DNA of 6,147 nucleotides, taken from positions 1 to 6,147 of the forward strand of contig SHWK01000061.1 of NCBI GenBank assembly GCA_009693885.1, read 5' to 3'. This document shows positions 3,789-6,147 of this stretch, in pieces. The position numbers were made by a program, and so were the translations under genes. The notes below the pieces were generated by a model. It searched no databases and was not told the DNA's origin. It saw nothing but the letters and a program-made list of their open reading frames with translations. Within the stretch, counting starts at the first letter, position 1, and every line of letters starts with the position of its first letter. The DNA comes from Rickettsiales bacterium (GTDB taxonomy: Bacteria > Pseudomonadota > Alphaproteobacteria > Rickettsiales > UBA1997).

Positions 3789-6147
3789 CGTAATATCCTT
3801 AGAGAATTAAGTGTAACCAAGATTGACGATGATGACATCGCAATCGCCGCAATTAGAGGTGTAACGCTTCCTGCCATTGCAAATGGTACTGCAATTAGGT
3901 TATAGGCTAGAGCCAGTAGCAGATTTTGCTTGATTAATTTTATTGATTTGGTGGCAAGATTTATGGTTGTAAGAAGCGGAGCTAGTTGGTCGCCTTGAAT
4001 AATAATATCAGCTATTGTCTGCGTAATGTCGGCAGCTTTGGCAAAAGAAATTGAAACATCGGCAAAGGCCAAGGATGGTGCATCATTGATTCCATCGCCA
4101 ACCATCATGATGCTGTGGCCGCTTTGTTTTAGCTGTTGTAAAAACTCAACTTTAGTGATGGGGGTTTGCTCTGCGTAGAATTCGTCGATATTAAGGCTGC
4201 GCGCAACATTAATAACATTGGTTTTATTATCCCCTGAAAGCAAAATAATTTTTTTATGAAATTTTTGTAATTCTTTGATTGTGGATGTGGCGTCGCTTTT
4301 TAGTTGATCTTGAAAGAGAAATAAAATTTCAGTATCGCGATATTTTAAAAAACAATGCATTGGCGCGATATTTTTAAATGGCCGAGGATCTTGTTTTGCG
4401 AGCGATTGTATGGGTGTAATATTTTGTAGAATTTCTGGTGAAGCTTGATTTTCCTGCGTCGAGGTAATCTGGCAAAATTCTTGGCGACCCAATTTTATTT
4501 CGCTGCCTTCAAAATTAGCAACCAATCCGAATCCTTGGTTTTCTAAAGATTTTAGTGTGAATTTTTCTTCCCCAAAACTATTGCAAAGAGCTTGTGACAA
4601 AGGATGTTTGCTCATTTGTGCCATTGAGGCAGCAAGTTTGTGATAAAATTTTTCTTCTGTTGTAGTGAGTTTTTTATTCAAACCAATAATGCTTGTAAGT
4701 GTAGGGTTTCCTAGGGTTAGCGTGCCAGTTTTATCAAAAATTATTACATCAATTTTATTGATTTTTTCTAAAGCCTCACCAGATTTTGTTAAAATTCCTT
4801 TTTTTATCAGGCTAGAAATAGTGATAGTTTGTACGATTGGAACAGCCAAGGCCAAGGCGCAAGGGCAGGTGATGATTAAAACTGCAGTGGCATTAAGCAG
4901 CGCATCCTCGGCGCTTCCTTGTAGAAAAAAATACCATAAACAAAATGTGATGAAAGCTAGCAAATGAACGACGGGGGCGTAAGAGCGCGAAAGGCGATCA
5001 GCCAATCGAACATATTGATTTTTTTGTCCTTCAACTTTTTCAACAATATCGACGATGGCTTTCAACAGGCTATTTTGAGGGCTTTTACTTACTTTAATTT
5101 TGAGTGGTGCGGCTAAATTTATTGTGCCAGCAAAAAGTTCACAACCTTTGTAAACTGCTTTGGGTAGGGCTTCTCCACTGATAATTGCGGTGTCAATTTC
5201 GCTTTCACCTTCAATTATAGTTGCATCGGCAGGAATTTTATCGCCAGCCACAACCAGCAAAATCATGCCTTGCTCAATCTTTTTGCTGGCAATAATTTTA
5301 ATACTACCATCTTCCAACACTTGGCGGGCGTAGTTTGCGGCCAGCAATGAAAATTCTGTAGCAATAGCAAAAGCCCTCTTGCGAGCTTTAAAATCAAGGT
5401 AGCGGCCAATTAACAAAAAGAAAACCAGCATTACCGCTGAGTCAAAATAAACAATTTTAGCGCTGCGAAAAGATTCAAGCAGACTAACCATGCAAGCTAA
5501 AAAAATTGCCACAGAAATCGCCAAATCCATATTCATCGCCCGCGCTTTTAATGCGCGAAAAGCTGAAGAAAAAAACGGCCGTGCCGCATAAATTATAACG
5601 GGAAGGGCGATAAGGGCAGAAAAAAAATGCATAAAATCAATGGTTGCCGTGCCCATTTTTTGCAAATCAGAGAACCATAAAATCGATGAAAATAACATCA
5701 CATTACCAGAGCCAAACCCAGCAACAGCAAGGCATTTTAACAATTCATTATTATATTTTTTTTCTTCTTCATGAAGAATTTTTTCATCAAATGGAAATAA
5801 TTTATAGCCAATTTCATGGATTAAATTTATTAAATCATTGGCTATTTCTGGGCTTCCGCGCCATTTTAGGAATAAATATTTTTTGGTTAAATTTATACGC
5901 GCTTCAAGCACATTTTCTTGTTTTTGTAAAATGCTTTCAATTAGCCAAACGCAGGCAGGGCAATGCAAACCATCAATTGCTAAAAAAATTGAATTGATGC
6001 CATTTTCAACATTTACAAATTCTGCGACATTAATTTTTTCGGTGATTTCGGGCTTGATTTTGCGCGTTTTCTCATCGATTTTGCGCAAATTATAATAATT
6101 TCCTAAACCGATTTTGTTGATAATTTGATAGGCGATTTCGCAGCCTT
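3785..6147 (-). CDS. ccoI: Copper-transporting P1B-type ATPase CcoI/FixI (N-terminus beyond right edge)
   Basis: This is the inner-membrane Cu+ ATPase needed to supply copper for cbb3 oxidase assembly. The visible 786 residues (numbered from the window edge) begin in the N-terminal metal-binding domain typical of CcoI, with GCEIAYQ...GLGNYYNLR at 1-21. An HMA-like domain follows with CPAC (62-65). Eight membrane segments lie near 138-158, 171-190, 207-224, 231-250, 390-410, 416-438, 738-757 and 760-778. Catalytic motifs are the actuator SGE (323-325, in place of the usual TGE), the TM6 metal site CPC (427-429), the phosphorylation loop DKTGT with Asp471, the nucleotide-domain HP pair (514-515) and GDGIND (683-688). 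The YN (748-749) and M770/S773-S774 (MxxSS) in the last two helices complete the Cu+ signature. The frame stays open to the window edge, so the TTG at 6088 is not the start and the true start lies further right. A roughly 40-residue low-similarity insert sits at 557-597. It overlaps ccoS by 4 bp. The oxidase structural genes and ccoG/ccoH are likely further right. Confidence 0.96.
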   Translation of the reverse strand, partial: GCEIAYQIINKIGLGNYYNLRKIDEKTRKIKPEITEKINVAEFVNVENGINSIFLAIDGLHCPACVWLIESILQKQENVLEARINLTKKYLFLKWRGSPEIANDLINLIHEIGYKLFPFDEKILHEEEKKYNNELLKCLAVAGFGSGNVMLFSSILWFSDLQKMGTATIDFMHFFSALIALPVIIYAARPFFSSAFRALKARAMNMDLAISVAIFLACMVSLLESFRSAKIVYFDSAVMLVFFLLIGRYLDFKARKRAFAIATEFSLLAANYARQVLEDGSIKIIASKKIEQGMILLVVAGDKIPADATIIEGESEIDTAIISGEALPKAVYKGCELFAGTINLAAPLKIKVSKSPQNSLLKAIVDIVEKVEGQKNQYVRLADRLSRSYAPVVHLLAFITFCLWYFFLQGSAEDALLNATAVLIITCPCALALAVPIVQTITISSLIKKGILTKSGEALEKINKIDVIIFDKTGTLTLGNPTLTSIIGLNKKLTTTEEKFYHKLAASMAQMSKHPLSQALCNSFGEEKFTLKSLENQGFGLVANFEGSEIKLGRQEFCQITSTQENQASPEILQNITPIQSLAKQDPRPFKNIAPMHCFLKYRDTEILFLFQDQLKSDATSTIKELQKFHKKIILLSGDNKTNVINVARSLNIDEFYAEQTPITKVEFLQQLKQSGHSIMMVGDGINDAPSLAFADVSISFAKAADITQTIADIIIQGDQLAPLLTTINLATKSIKLIKQNLLLALAYNLIAVPFAMAGSVTPLIAAIAMSSSSILVTLNSLRILR
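3796..3800 (-). promoter_or_regulatory. Shine-Dalgarno of ccoS, inside ccoI
   Basis: AAGGA on the minus strand, 7 bases before the ccoS ATG and within the last codons of ccoI. It fixes the ccoS start at the ATGA overlap. Confidence 0.75.

Noticed and set aside
4271..4290. TGTGGATGT, a 7-of-9 match to a DnaA box
   Set aside because: It is isolated, inside conserved ccoI coding sequence, with no cluster or AT-rich unwinding element beside it.

Overview
The window comes from an AT-rich bacterial chromosome, most likely an alphaproteobacterium. Two things support this. The rhodanese protein ends in a 'GFEGD..D..GHKG..NGWK...LPWRQ' block, which I know from alphaproteobacterial single-domain rhodaneses. 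It also carries the cbb3-oxidase assembly genes ccoI and ccoS. Low GC, weak ribosome binding sites on some genes and a eukaryote-like leucine-rich-repeat protein fit a host-associated lineage of the Rickettsiales/Holosporales kind. That placement is inference, not proof.

Layout, left to right. (1) 1-500, minus strand: the N-terminal 166 residues of an unrecognised protein that runs off the left edge. (2) 501-689: an AT-rich divergent intergenic region with one plausible promoter for the rightward gene. (3) 690-1490, plus strand: a 266-residue protein with seven near-perfect 28-residue leucine-rich repeats. (4) 1516-2934, minus strand: dnaA, convergent with the LRR gene across 25 bp. (5) 2935-3363, minus strand: a rhodanese-fold protein directly upstream of dnaA with no intervening base; the dnaA Shine-Dalgarno lies inside its last codons. 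(6) 3364-3584: the longest gap between same-strand genes. It holds a candidate promoter for rhodanese-dnaA and a relatively GC-rich block bounded by 9-bp inverted repeats. (7) 3585-3788, minus strand: ccoS, overlapping ccoI by ATGA. (8) 3785-6147, minus strand: ccoI, whose coding frame runs off the right edge.

Functionally there are two minus-strand units. ccoI-ccoS is the tail of a cbb3 cytochrome oxidase maturation operon: CcoI is the copper-transporting ATPase and CcoS is a small membrane assembly factor. Rhodanese-dnaA is a translationally coupled pair that puts replication initiation downstream of a sulfurtransferase-like gene. The two left-hand genes are accessory in character, and the LRR protein is the best effector candidate.

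No tRNA, rRNA, CRISPR array, transposase or convincing replication origin was seen. The least explained stretch is the structured block at about 3451-3590, which could be a small RNA, a leader element or a small non-autonomous repeat.
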